A DNA stretch of 64,000 nucleotides from Armatimonadota bacterium. GTDB lineage: Bacteria > Armatimonadota > Fimbriimonadia > Fimbriimonadales > Fimbriimonadaceae. The stretch spans positions 186,001-250,000 of the forward strand of contig JAFDWU010000002.1 of assembly GCA_018268315.1 (NCBI GenBank), read 5' to 3'. The position numbers were made by a program, and so were the translations under genes. Positions 57,851-64,000 of this stretch are shown piece after piece (position 1 is the stretch's first letter; every line of letters begins with the position of its first letter). The notes under the pieces are model-generated. The model saw only the letters and a list, made by a program, of their open reading frames with translations, did not search any database and had not been told where the DNA came from.

Positions 57851-57871
57851 ATTTCTACTACTTGTAGAAAT
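57851..57871. repeat. Perfect inverted repeat between the rpsF and pilB/gspE genes
   Basis: ATTTCTAC (57851-57858), spacer TACTT, GTAGAAAT (57864-57871) in the 199-nt divergent gap. It could be an operator shared by both genes or a transcript hairpin. The rest of the gap shows only a weak TAAGAT box towards rpsF. Confidence 0.5.
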
Positions 57872-57958
57872 CTCGTGCAGTTTTAGTTCGCAAATCCGCC
57901 TGTATAAGTTGCCGTGCCTTGCCGAAAATCCAACTAGCACCACCCGGGATTAGAACCA

Positions 57959-59716
57959 ATGTCAAATGTAAGACGACGCCTTGGCGACCACCTCATTGCG
58001 CTTAAGCTGATCAATCAGGATCAGCTTAGCACCGCTCTTGAACTGCAGAAGGACTCCCCCGCCCCCTTAGGCAGCATCCTTGTTTCGCTTGGCTTCCTTA
58101 CCGAAGACCTGCTGCTGAAGGCGCTTGCCGCTCAAATGGGCGTTTCCCCGTGGACGCTCGGCGATAATCCGCCGACTCCCGAAGCGGTTTCGAAGGTTCC
58201 CGGCCACCTTTGCCGAACCTACCAAGTGCTCCCGGTTGCCGTGCGCCACGACCTATTGGTGCTGGCGATGCGAAATCCGGCGGACCTTGACGCGATCGAC
58301 CTTATTCGCAACTTCTCCGGCATGCGCATCGAACCGGTGCTCGTCGATGCCGACCGGTTGATGAAGACGATCGACGAAACGTATCGCGATCAGCCCGGCG
58401 CCGCCGGCAACATGGACACTCTGGTTGCCAGCGCGATCAAAGAATTTAATATCGACCTGAATGTCAATGCCAAGCGCGAGAAGCTGACCGGCGAAGTTGA
58501 TGAGCGCCCGGTGGTCGGGCTTATCAACCAGGTGCTTGCCGACGCTATCCGCCTCGGCGCTTCGGACGTTCACATTGAGCCTCGGCCCGACAAGGTTGAA
58601 GTGCGATACCGTGTGGATGGCCAGCTTGTGCCGGTTCGAGACTTCCCGATTGCCCTGCATCCGATGTTCTCCACTCGCCTTAAAATCATGGCGGAACTTG
58701 ACATTGTTGAGCACCGAATTCCGCAGGACGGCCGCATCTCCGCGATGGTGGACAATCGCCTGATCGACCTTCGTGTTTCGATTCTGCCGAACCAGCATGG
58801 CTCGCGAATCGTGCTTCGAATTCTTGATAAGAGCGCGTCGATTAAGTCGCTCGATCAGCTTGGCTTCAGCCAAGAGCAGTACGACGCTTTCAAGAGCAAG
58901 GTTGAAAAGCCTTACGGGCTCTATCTGGTAACCGGCCCGACCGGCTCTGGAAAGACAACCACGCTTTACGCCGCCTTGAATCAGCTTCGCACAACCGCGA
59001 ACAACATCATGACCTGCGAGGACCCGATTGAATACGAAATGCCGGGCATTAACCAATCGCAGGTGAATGAGAAGGTCGGCCTTACCTTTGCTTTGCAGCT
59101 TAGAGCGATTCTCCGCCAAGACCCCGACATCATCCTCGTCGGTGAAATCCGTGATGGCGAGACCGCCAACATCGCAATCCGCGCGGCGCTTACCGGTCAC
59201 CTTGTTTTGAGCACGCTTCACTGTAACGACGCCCCAAGCGCGGTGCCGCGATTGCTGGACATGGGCCTGGACCCGTTCCTGCTGAGCACTTGTTTGCTCG
59301 GCGTTAGCTCGCAGCGCCTAATCAGAAACCTCTGCACGTCGTGCCGCGAACCTGCGGCGGCGAGCGACGAGGATATGAAGTTCCTGCGCGAGTACTTGAA
59401 CGACAACGAGATCCCGATGCTTTACAAGAGCGTGGGCTGCGCGAAGTGCGGCTACACCGGGTTCAAGGGTCGCCAAGCGGTTCACGAAGTCATGCCCCTT
59501 AGCGCGCCGATTGCGAATGCAATCGCCGAGCGGGCAACGCTTAACGAGGTTCGAGAAGTTGCGGAGCAGTACGGCTACAAGCCGATGCGTGATGCGGCCA
59601 TCAATTTGGTGCTGAACGGAGTTACCACGCTTCAGGAAGCGCGACGCCAGGTCTTCTTCGAGACCACTGAGGAGCTGCTTACTCAACAGCAGCAAGATTT
59701 CCGAAAGGCAAGCTAG
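57959..59716 (+). CDS. Type II/IV secretion and pilus assembly ATPase (GspE/PilB family)
   Basis: A 585-residue motor ATPase with the whole GspE/PilB plan: an N-terminal MshE/T2SSE-N domain (RRLGDHLIALKLINQDQLSTAL, then LGFLTEDLLLKALAAQMG), Walker A GPTGSGKTT (326-334), the Asp box, Walker B LVGEIRDGETA, the His box and the zinc tetracysteine CTSC...CAKC (near 460 and 500) typical of this family and absent from retraction ATPases. It powers pilin polymerisation for type IV pili or a type II system; no other pilus gene lies here. A hairpin terminator follows at 59737-59772. Confidence 0.92.
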   Translation: MSNVRRRLGDHLIALKLINQDQLSTALELQKDSPAPLGSILVSLGFLTEDLLLKALAAQMGVSPWTLGDNPPTPEAVSKVPGHLCRTYQVLPVAVRHDLLVLAMRNPADLDAIDLIRNFSGMRIEPVLVDADRLMKTIDETYRDQPGAAGNMDTLVASAIKEFNIDLNVNAKREKLTGEVDERPVVGLINQVLADAIRLGASDVHIEPRPDKVEVRYRVDGQLVPVRDFPIALHPMFSTRLKIMAELDIVEHRIPQDGRISAMVDNRLIDLRVSILPNQHGSRIVLRILDKSASIKSLDQLGFSQEQYDAFKSKVEKPYGLYLVTGPTGSGKTTTLYAALNQLRTTANNIMTCEDPIEYEMPGINQSQVNEKVGLTFALQLRAILRQDPDIILVGEIRDGETANIAIRAALTGHLVLSTLHCNDAPSAVPRLLDMGLDPFLLSTCLLGVSSQRLIRNLCTSCREPAAASDEDMKFLREYLNDNEIPMLYKSVGCAKCGYTGFKGRQAVHEVMPLSAPIANAIAERATLNEVREVAEQYGYKPMRDAAINLVLNGVTTLQEARRQVFFETTEELLTQQQQDFRKAS

Positions 59717-59736
59717 CTTCTAGCTTCTTCATCAAC

Positions 59737-59772
59737 CAAGCGGCTTCCTTCATGGGAGCCGCTTGTGCTTTT
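59737..59772 (+). terminator. Terminator between the pilB/gspE and methyltransferase genes
   Basis: CAAGCGGCT (59737-59745) pairs with AGCCGCTTG (59757-59765), with a further CC/GG pair inside; TGCTTTT follows. It is oriented to stop the upstream plus-strand gene and may also serve the convergent gene. Confidence 0.75.
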
Positions 59773-61864
59773 ACCCACCCTTGATTTTGCGAAGTGGCGC
59801 GGTGATCCGCCAACTGGTTGAGGCTTCCATGGCCCGGATGTGGGCGTGGGCGGCATCAAGCGCAGCTTGCAGTTGCTGGATCTGCTGGACGTCGGCGGTG
59901 TGGGCCGCTTCCTGCTCGGCGATCTTGGCGCGCAGAGCAGCGGGATCGCTGGCGGAACGCCAGGCAACGGGGGCCTTCCACTTAAAGGGTCTGAGTTCTT
60001 GTAGCTCTCGCTCGTTAGCCTTCTCTCGCGAGAGGCGGTCAAACCCCAGGCTCTTCCAGAAAAGACCGTCGACCTCTTTTCGCCCGTTGATAACCCGCAT
60101 TGCGTAGGCGCACCGCGAGGCGAGATCGGCGACGGTAGCCACTTCCGGCATTCCAAACGAGAACGGCGCTTCGGGGCAGCCGTAAACGTCAGCCCAGTTC
60201 TTGCCCAGCACGCTGATTGCGACTTCGAACCCCGCGCGCAGGCGCGCCAAGCATTCCTGGACATCGCGCTGGCCCGCTGCCAGCTTGGCAAGCTCCAGAT
60301 GGCACGAGATTGTCTTGGTGGCAATAAGAGGCGAGTATTCAAGCGGATCAATCGCCGCGCCCTGCGCGAAGCTGGCTTTTGCCCCATCGAGGTCGCCTTG
60401 CGAAAGCTGAAGCAGCCCCAAGATGTACAGCAGAGAGATTCGCCAGCGAACATGGTGAGGCCCATCATCGGCGCTTGCAAGATACTTGTTGATGCGCCCG
60501 GCAACTTCTTCAACTGCCCCGCCCGAGCCAAGCACGTCATAGCCCAGGACGCAAAGAGCCGCGCCCTCATCCACCGAGCCCGCCGTCGCTTCGTTAAGCG
60601 CTTCCTTGGCAAGTGGGCCAAGCAATGCCCCGTTGAACGGGCGCAAACCGATGGACACTAGACCACGGATGAGATACGGATTAGCGTAGTCCCGCTTGAA
60701 TGCGGTGACGTTCGATTCCACTCCGCACGGCGTGGGATAAAGCGTTTCCTGATAGCTTTCTTTCGTGCCGCCGATCGGCGTCTTGACGCCGCAAAGCAGC
60801 CACCACTCAGGGTCGACGGGCGGCTCCTGGGAGTTAATATCCACGTGGTGGATGCGCCGCGTTTCGTTCGTGTGCTTCATGCCCCCGCCCGCATACTGGG
60901 CGATGGCGACATCCGGCAGGAAAACCCGCCCGACCTCTTCTTTGAACGAACGCCAATCGTAAACCTGCAGGTGGTGCGGATTGGGGTCGACCCCCTCCTC
61001 GTTCAGCCACTGATTCGGCACGCTGACAAGGATTCGGCCCGCGGGCTTTAGCACCCGCTTGATTTCCGCCAGGAAGATGTCCGGATGCGGCAGGTGCTCC
61101 AGGGTCTCGAATGAGGCGACGAAGTCGATGGACTGATCCGCGATTTGGGTTAGGTTTTCCGCATCGCCCACCAGGAACTCGGTTCGCTCGCCCGGCAGGC
61201 TATAGCAATCCCGGGCGTATTCGATTGCGCCCTGCGAGTTATCGATGGCGATGACCTTGGCGGCGGGCGTTCCCTGCGCCATCGCGTAGGCGCCGTAGCC
61301 AAGCCCGCAGGCGACATCCAGCACCGTATCGCCGGGTTGGATGTAATTGAAGGCGAAATCGTATCTCACCAGGTGCGCGTCGGACCGCCGCCCCGCCTCG
61401 CGCAGATGGTCCATGTGCAGGTCCCGCTCCGCCTTCAGCTGGGCCAGGGTCCTTCGCTGCAGGACTTCGTCGGGGATGAGTTCGAAGGCTGCCAGAAGGG
61501 TTTGCCCGTCCTCATCCAGCTCGCTGTAGTTGATGCCCTGGAACGTTAGCGGATGCTTGCGGAAGCCGGCTTCGATGAACTCCTGCTCGATGGTCCTTCT
61601 TGCCTCGGCGGGCGCCTGCTCGACGACGACGCAGACATTGGGGATGTTGTTCTGGCGGGCCTTTTCCGCCACTTCTTTGATGGCCTTGCTGTCGGGGGTT
61701 GATTCGAACACCGCGATGTGGCCGTGGCTGCTGGGCTCTTTGATGGGAATGCCCGATAGGTTCAAAGCGCGCTTGAGGGCGTTCGTGTTTGCGCCCGATA
61801 GGCCCACCGGCCCCGGCCCGCAAATTCGCAGATAGCTTTCGGCAATGTCGCCCCAGTTCGGCAT
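59771..61864 (-). CDS. SAM-dependent methyltransferase with N- and C-terminal extensions
   Basis: A 697-residue protein. Its first 165 residues form an unknown helical and strand domain (FIEAGFRKHPLTFQGINYSE). A class I methyltransferase domain spans about 190-330, with DTVLDVACGLGYGAYAMA as the SAM loop and ASFETLEHLPHPDIFLAEI, LKPAGRILVSVPN as its post-motif strands. The last 250 residues are helical and TPR-like (LSQGDLDGAKASFAQGAAID) with a C-terminal coiled coil. The layout resembles modifying enzymes of glycan or peptide biosynthesis. The start is ATG 61864 because TAGAAT lies 7 nt upstream; an ATG at 61888 is possible. Confidence 0.82.
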   Translation of the reverse strand: MPNWGDIAESYLRICGPGPVGLSGANTNALKRALNLSGIPIKEPSSHGHIAVFESTPDSKAIKEVAEKARQNNIPNVCVVVEQAPAEARRTIEQEFIEAGFRKHPLTFQGINYSELDEDGQTLLAAFELIPDEVLQRRTLAQLKAERDLHMDHLREAGRRSDAHLVRYDFAFNYIQPGDTVLDVACGLGYGAYAMAQGTPAAKVIAIDNSQGAIEYARDCYSLPGERTEFLVGDAENLTQIADQSIDFVASFETLEHLPHPDIFLAEIKRVLKPAGRILVSVPNQWLNEEGVDPNPHHLQVYDWRSFKEEVGRVFLPDVAIAQYAGGGMKHTNETRRIHHVDINSQEPPVDPEWWLLCGVKTPIGGTKESYQETLYPTPCGVESNVTAFKRDYANPYLIRGLVSIGLRPFNGALLGPLAKEALNEATAGSVDEGAALCVLGYDVLGSGGAVEEVAGRINKYLASADDGPHHVRWRISLLYILGLLQLSQGDLDGAKASFAQGAAIDPLEYSPLIATKTISCHLELAKLAAGQRDVQECLARLRAGFEVAISVLGKNWADVYGCPEAPFSFGMPEVATVADLASRCAYAMRVINGRKEVDGLFWKSLGFDRLSREKANERELQELRPFKWKAPVAWRSASDPAALRAKIAEQEAAHTADVQQIQQLQAALDAAHAHIRAMEASTSWRITAPLRKIKGG

Positions 61865-61871
61865 CGGCTGG

Positions 61872-61877
61872 ATTCTA
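61872..61877 (-). promoter_or_regulatory. Candidate -10 box of the methyltransferase gene (leaderless)
   Basis: TAGAAT on the minus strand, 7 nt before the ATG at 61864. Confidence 0.5.
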
Positions 61878-61968
61878 CTAGATTCCATTTCTGGGGGGTT
61901 TGTTGGGGTTTTGCGGTCTTGTCCCTCTTGCGCCGCCTCCCGGCAGCCGAGTATTATCAATGCCTTGT

Positions 61969-62043
61969 TGCCGCATAGCTCAGCGGTAGAGCAGCTGACT
62001 GTTAATCAGCGGGTCCCTAGTTCGAATCTAGGTGCGGCAGCCA
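61969..62043 (+). tRNA. tRNA-Asn (anticodon GTT)
   Basis: The acceptor TGCCGCA (61969-61975) pairs with TGCGGCA (62033-62039). The anticodon stem GCTGA/TCAGC holds the loop CTGTTAA with anticodon GTT. The T arm TTCGAATC is standard, the discriminator is G62040 and CCA is encoded at 62041-62043. Confidence 0.97.
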
Positions 62044-62057
62044 CGAATTGAACCTAA

Positions 62058-62099
62058 AATGCCTCCCAAACCGGGAGGCATTGGTGGTTTTTGGTGCCA
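62058..62099 (+). terminator. Terminator of tRNA-Asn
   Basis: AATGCCTCCC (62058-62067), loop AAACC, GGGAGGCATT (62073-62082): ten perfect pairs followed by GGTGGTTTTTGG. Confidence 0.85.
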
Positions 62100-62136
62100 G
62101 CGCGTAGGATTTGGCATAGGGAGGGACACCAAGGGC

Positions 62137-62805
62137 CTATTCCCTCGCAATTTCCAATGAGTCAGTAGATTCGAGGTGCACCTCGATTACCATGGAAGGA
62201 GCCCATGTCCCAGGCTTCTCCTCGTCAAGTTCATCAAGCCTTGCTAACTGGATAAGGGAGGGACCGTCGCGTGCTAGCACGTTGTTGTGAAGAGTACCAA
62301 TGCTACAACTGATCCAAGCCTTGACCCAGTCTCTGAAGCTCCACCACCTAGCTCCGCTAGTTTTGACTGTCAGCTGCTTCACGGTTGCCTTCTTGATCAT
62401 GGCGTTGTTGACATTGCACGTTTCGGTAACACTACAGTCAAACCGGGTCGATTCAATGGTCATCAAGAAGAAAGCTCCGGGCGGATAACCGCTTCGGAGC
62501 GCGTCAACAATCTGGTTTTTCTCAAAAGTAGCTTTACCCGCCTTTGCAACTTTCAACTGGATAAACGCAAATTTGAGCAATTTGTCTCCAACAAATAGAA
62601 GTACAGCTATGTCGGAACCGAACAGATCCTTTTGATTGCGCCCTTTGCGATGAAGCTGATGAAGCACGACACCCGGACACACCCTGCTGAACCCACCGGT
62701 AATATGGTTCATGAATGCTTCCTCCGAACGAGGCACCCCTGTTCGCCACCTGCTGTCTGAATTCAAACAGATGAGGTTTGCGACATCCGATGGATGGCGC
62801 CTCAT
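62137..62805 (-). CDS. Putative PD-(D/E)XK-like nuclease coupled to a DNA methyltransferase
   Basis: A 222-residue protein with no recognised family. The ATG at 62805 overlaps the methyltransferase stop by 4 nt (ATGA). An open frame continues upstream to 63048, but those codons lie within the methyltransferase in another frame. The middle reads LFGSDIAVLL (61-70), then FAFIQLKVAK (79-88), giving Asp65-x17-Gln83-Leu-Lys85. This is the spacing and hydrophobic setting of a PD-(D/E)XK core with the Q-x-K variant, as in DUF4365-like restriction nucleases. Glu28 and Glu29 could supply the helix acid. Composition is lower in G+C than nearby genes. It may be the cutting partner of a restriction system. 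Confidence 0.5.
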   Translation of the reverse strand: MRRHPSDVANLICLNSDSRWRTGVPRSEEAFMNHITGGFSRVCPGVVLHQLHRKGRNQKDLFGSDIAVLLFVGDKLLKFAFIQLKVAKAGKATFEKNQIVDALRSGYPPGAFFLMTIESTRFDCSVTETCNVNNAMIKKATVKQLTVKTSGARWWSFRDWVKAWISCSIGTLHNNVLARDGPSLIQLARLDELDEEKPGTWAPSMVIEVHLESTDSLEIARE

Positions 62806-64000
62806 TCCCCAACCTCGTAAACCTTCAGCACTTCGTCGCCGAAGTGGTTGATCACCTTCACCGCGATCTTGCCTGTCTCCGGCTTCGGGAAAGGCTGGCT
62901 CGTGGTGGAGTACAGAGCCGACCAAGCGCCTTCGTCGATCTCCGCGCGAAGAGCGCGCTTCAACTTCGCGTAAGGCTCGTCCGCGCCCAGGAAGTAGGCG
63001 TGCCGGACAAAGAAGCTCTCGCCGTTGTAATTCGTATCGATGAACCACACCGCAAGGTCGTCGGTCGAGCCGGAGCGGATTTGGCCCGTGGTTGGATCAT
63101 AGACATCTAACCCGCGCACCTCAACAACAACCTTACCGTCAGCTTGCGCATGAATCGTCAGATCCGGCTCGCCAAAGACCATGAACAGGTTGCCAGCGCC
63201 GGTCTTCTTCAGCAGATCGTCGCCCATGCTCAGGTCGTTGTTCATGCGAACTGGGAGGACGGTTAAGTTGCCGTACTGCTTTGCCTCCTCGCTTGCGTAG
63301 CCGTCAAAGCTGAATGCACAGACAATGAGCAGGTCGAAGCCGACACCCTTCACCGCTTCCTTGGCCGCTTCCTTCACCCAGTCAGGACCGACGGTGCCAT
63401 ATTCCGGCCCGATGCTTACCGCTACCGTCTTGATCTTCCCTTCCGCGTCGGTATAGGTTCCTTTGGCTTGCAGATACAGGCCCGAGTAGGGTTCTAAGGC
63501 GTCGAACTTCAGCTTCTCGCCTTTCCGCTGGTTTTGCACCCCTGCCTTGCGAAGGTTGTCCAGGATCATGGTAGAGAAATCGGGGCGCTCTGCGTCCGAC
63601 TTTTGATTCGTTGAGGGTTCATCGCTGCCAGGGTCTGTTTCAAGCACTCTGTGCGGGGCGAGGCTTTCAACCGTGAACGGGCCGGTAACCCGAACCCGCT
63701 TGGGGTCTTCGTAAGGCTGATCGAAAAGTAGCTCAGATCCCGCGTGCCTTAGGATGGCCTGATCAATCTCCGCGCGACTCATACCTTCCTTTATGTCCGG
63801 GTTATTGGCAATATCGCTCAACTTGATGTGAGGAACCCGCTTGTAGACGAACCCTTTTCGAATGTCGTTTTCGGTCACGTAGCTTGGCGCAATCTTGCCG
63901 GTGACCTCGGCTTCCTTAGCAAGACCCTCGGGCGAATCTGTAGGGATGTAGTAGGGGAAGCGCCCGCCCATCAGGCGGGTTCGGGCAAGGGTCAAGGCAA
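62802..64000 (-). CDS. Mod-type DNA adenine methyltransferase, C-terminal part
   Basis: The 399 residues in the window are the C-terminal part of a large (roughly 900-1000 residues expected) site-specific DNA methyltransferase of the COG2189/type III Mod kind. The first codons (TLARTRLMGGRFPYY) match the helix right after the catalytic SAM domain, and GFVYKRVPHIKLSDIANNPDI is the usual block that follows. A second domain with KLKFDALEPYSGLYLQAKGTY and FDLLIVCAFSFDGYASE continues to the end. The DPPY and SAM motifs lie beyond position 64000. The partner gene downstream overlaps by 4 nt. Its own operon head is out of sight. Confidence 0.8.
   Translation of the reverse strand, partial: ALTLARTRLMGGRFPYYIPTDSPEGLAKEAEVTGKIAPSYVTENDIRKGFVYKRVPHIKLSDIANNPDIKEGMSRAEIDQAILRHAGSELLFDQPYEDPKRVRVTGPFTVESLAPHRVLETDPGSDEPSTNQKSDAERPDFSTMILDNLRKAGVQNQRKGEKLKFDALEPYSGLYLQAKGTYTDAEGKIKTVAVSIGPEYGTVGPDWVKEAAKEAVKGVGFDLLIVCAFSFDGYASEEAKQYGNLTVLPVRMNNDLSMGDDLLKKTGAGNLFMVFGEPDLTIHAQADGKVVVEVRGLDVYDPTTGQIRSGSTDDLAVWFIDTNYNGESFFVRHAYFLGADEPYAKLKRALRAEIDEGAWSALYSTTSQPFPKPETGKIAVKVINHFGDEVLKVYEVGE

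Noticed and set aside
58253-59221. Minus-strand ORF of 322 codons
   Set aside because: Shadow of the GspE/PilB gene, which has all its catalytic motifs on the plus strand.
59713-60621. Minus-strand ORF of 302 codons
   Set aside because: It is in another frame of the methyltransferase gene and its sequence is Arg/Ser/Pro-rich without any family pattern.
62806-63048. N-terminal extension of the small nuclease-like protein
   Set aside because: These codons lie inside the Mod-type methyltransferase in another frame, and the shorter start at 62805 overlaps its stop by 4 nt.
1-64000. CRISPR array, prophage or intact insertion sequence
   Set aside because: No regularly spaced repeats, phage structural genes or IS with terminal inverted repeats were seen; the RAYT-like gene lacks an active site.

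Overview
The window looks like the chromosome of a diderm, free-living bacterium, most probably an Armatimonadota member of the Fimbriimonadia type. This is inferred from gene content, not from a database match. The clues are an LptD-like outer-membrane protein, PEP-CTERM surface proteins, a TIGR03790 protein, a lipoprotein serpin, FHA/vWA and Ser/Thr-kinase signalling, a fused E1 dehydrogenase and compact GC-rich coding. Most of the window is housekeeping. Two stretches look accessory: about 17.4-19.0 kb and 62.1-64.0 kb.

Layout. 0-10 kb: the end of a homogentisate dioxygenase gene, a prenyl synthase, DUF1015, a metallo-hydrolase, a cysteine-desulfurase-like enzyme, purM, LD-carboxypeptidase, a phosphodiester glycosidase, tRNA-Pro(CGG) and a DppA peptidase. 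10.2-10.8 kb: a DUF433/DUF5615 toxin-antitoxin pair whose toxin is frameshifted. 10.95-15.9 kb: a SUF iron-sulfur operon (sufC-D-S-U-T, an Rrf2 regulator, sufA) that has no sufB. 15.9-19 kb: an LptD-like protein, a RAYT-like protein without the transposase active site, an unknown secreted protein, and the tail of a second RAYT-like gene. 19-30 kb: tsaD-rimI-livF, glycogen phosphorylase, a vWA/FHA/FHA cluster, nnr and SprT. 30-42 kb: fused E1, TIGR03790, D-cysteine desulfhydrase, purE, ndk, serpin and a four-gene ABC-2 operon. 42-53 kb: MerR, glycosyltransferase-TPR, TolC plus ATPase, a Ser/Thr kinase, a CAP-domain secreted protein, a sigma factor, SpoIIM and CPBP. 53-62 kb: a selenocysteine-containing selD, two PEP-CTERM paralogues, a response regulator, PGI/PMI, ssb, rpsF, a PilB/GspE ATPase, a SAM methyltransferase and tRNA-Asn. 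62.1-64 kb: a PD-(D/E)XK-like small protein overlapping the 3' end of a large Mod-type DNA methyltransferase gene.

How the parts fit. SufS, SufU, SufC, SufD, SufT and SufA form an assembly line for Fe-S clusters, with the Rrf2 protein as likely feedback sensor. The Ser/Thr kinase, two FHA proteins and a vWA protein with Thr-rich N-terminal repeats could form one phospho-signalling circuit. The selD UGA implies that the cell decodes selenocysteine.

Two architectural features recur. About a dozen transcription units have a TAnnnT -10 box only 6-9 nt before the start codon, which points to widespread leaderless mRNAs. Six of 14 convergent gene pairs interlock their stop codons in a 4-nt YTAR overlap. 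No CRISPR array, rRNA, insertion sequence or prophage was seen.
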